From NCBI GenBank assembly GCA_964467615.1, contig CAYXRK010000121.1, positions 1 to 14,196 on the forward strand: a stretch of DNA of 14,196 nt. Reading direction: 5' to 3'. The notes under the pieces are model-generated. The model was not told the DNA's origin. It made no database searches and saw only the letters and a list, made by a program, of their open reading frames with translations. Shown piece after piece: positions 13,338 through 14,196 of the stretch. This DNA comes from CAYXRK01 sp964467615. GTDB taxonomy: Bacteria; Hydrogenedentota; Hydrogenedentia; Hydrogenedentales; GCA-2746185. How positions within the stretch are numbered: position 1 is the stretch's first letter; each line of letters starts with the position of its first letter. Both the position numbers and the translations under genes were made by a program.

Positions 13338-14196
13338 TGCTTACTTGCATAAGTTAACTAAAGTATTTTTAAGTTGGGACCCCTTGACTTCACGCTTTCG
13401 CCAGCCGAAAGGTTTGGCGCTCATGCTATATGCTTCAATGTACGCCTCAATCGCCTGACGCAACTGTTCCGTGCTCGTGAAGCTCGCGCCGCGCAGCGCT
13501 TTGCGGGTGAAGATGCCAAACCAAATTTCGACCTGGTTGAGCCAACTGGCGCAAGTTGGGGTGAAATGAAAGAACACGTTGGGATGTGCGGCCAGCCATT
13601 CTCCGTTCTTTTTATGGCTGGAATAGTTGTCCAAAATGACGTGGATGTCCCGCTCGGGAGGCAACTCCGCTACGACCTCGTCCATAAAAGCGAGGAAATC
13701 CACGCGCTTCTTTTGATGGGTCGTCTTGCCACGAATGGCCCCGGTGGCGACCTCAAGCGCGGCAAACAAATTAAGCGTTCCGTGGCGTTTGTAGGTGCTC
13801 TTAAATCCACGGACGATCTTGCCGTTGCTGGTTTGCACGTATCCGTGCGTTCGTTCCAGCGCTTGGATGCTCGGCTTCTCATCGACCGAGATGACCAATG
13901 CGTTTTCCGGCGGATTCAAATACAGGCCAACAATGTCCGCCGCCTTGGCCGCAAACTCCGGATCGGTGCTCACGCACCAACTGCGCCGCCGGCTTAGACC
14001 GATGCCTTCCTTGCGCAAAACGCGCCATACTGCATCGTCCGACGCGTTCAGGGCCTTGGCAAGTGCAGGCCCGTCCCAACTCGCTTGTCCGCGCGGCGGC
14101 GGTCCTTCCAGCAATTTCAAAACGCGAGTACGAAACTCCGCTCCATACCTCACCGGCTTACCCGAGCGCGGCCGATCCTTCAGCCCAGCAATTCCA
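13336..14196 (-). mobile_element. IS630-family insertion sequence (partial)
   Basis: The transposase gene occupies this region and runs off the right edge, so only one end of the element is in the window. IS630 elements insert at TA dinucleotides. The TA at 13335-13336, inside the lipoprotein TAG stop, is the best candidate boundary because the transposase stop codon lies only a few bases away. The terminal inverted repeat cannot be verified without the other end. Confidence 0.7.
13341..14196 (-). CDS. IS630-family transposase (5' end beyond window)
   Basis: This is a DDE transposase of the IS630/Tc1-mariner group. The frame stays open to the window edge: upstream of the GTG at 14153 it reads GLKDRPRSGKPVRYGAEF, the usual linker after the first helix-turn-helix in IS630 enzymes. 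The true start is therefore outside, and about 285 residues are visible. Counting from the GTG, a second HTH (GPALAKALNASDDAVWRVLRKEGI) is followed by the catalytic residues D91 (VISVDEKP), D175 (VILDNYSSHK) and E209 (WLNQVEIWFG), with 33 residues between the last two. The C-terminal part ends NTLVNLCK. There is no frameshift or stop in the visible part, so it may be active. Confidence 0.93.
   Translation of the reverse strand, partial: GIAGLKDRPRSGKPVRYGAEFRTRVLKLLEGPPPRGQASWDGPALAKALNASDDAVWRVLRKEGIGLSRRRSWCVSTDPEFAAKAADIVGLYLNPPENALVISVDEKPSIQALERTHGYVQTSNGKIVRGFKSTYKRHGTLNLFAALEVATGAIRGKTTHQKKRVDFLAFMDEVVAELPPERDIHVILDNYSSHKKNGEWLAAHPNVFFHFTPTCASWLNQVEIWFGIFTRKALRGASFTSTEQLRQAIEAYIEAYSMSAKPFGWRKREVKGSQLKNTLVNLCK

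Noticed and set aside
12923..13358. TAAGTTAAC at 12923 and 13350 as two ends of a mobile element enclosing the lipoprotein
   Set aside because: The copies are direct, only 9 bp long, and the transposase reads leftward with its 5' end beyond 14196, so the element cannot lie between them.

Overview
The window is GC-rich bacterial chromosomal DNA with dense coding on both strands. Secreted proteins with cleavable signal peptides, a lipobox lipoprotein and a periplasm-type sulfatase-like enzyme suggest a cell with an outer membrane. The mix of a LamG surface protein, a secreted alpha/beta hydrolase, a bacilliredoxin and a full-length MetH would fit an environmental lineage such as the PVC or Hydrogenedentota-like groups. 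That is an impression from gene content and style, not a demonstrated assignment.

Layout: (1) 1-3847 is a surface or polysaccharide block. It holds a GT2 glycosyltransferase (+), a signal-peptide LamG protein with tail-fibre-like flanks (-) and a GT4 glycosyltransferase (+). A 90-nt nested inverted repeat separates the convergent GT2 and LamG genes. (2) 3848-5632 holds a secreted dienelactone-hydrolase-like enzyme (-) with a tandem-hairpin terminator, then a divergent bacilliredoxin (+). (3) 5666-9920 holds cobalamin-dependent methionine synthase metH (-), with a small GC palindrome on each side, and a four-helix DUF423 membrane protein (-) that looks leaderless. (4) 10098-10174 is tRNA-Val(CAC) with a good promoter. 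(5) 10195-11517 is a secreted metallo-beta-lactamase-fold protein resembling alkyl sulfatases (-). (6) 11567-12850 is a self-contained rplJ-rplL operon (-) with promoter, an L10-leader-like RNA, a strong leader terminator (probable attenuator), both genes and an end terminator. (7) 12910-13337 is a divergent Pro/Ala/Lys-rich lipoprotein (+). (8) 13336-14196 is an IS630-family element (-) that runs off the right edge and abuts the lipoprotein stop codon.

Most genes appear to be transcribed singly from recognisable sigma70-type promoters; rplJL is the only clear operon. The best candidates for further attention are the rplJL attenuator, the separation of rplJL from rplKA and rpoBC, the nested inverted repeat at 1176-1265, and the Met-rich hinge of L7/L12. 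I found no CRISPR array, no toxin-antitoxin or defence system and no recognisable biosynthetic cluster.
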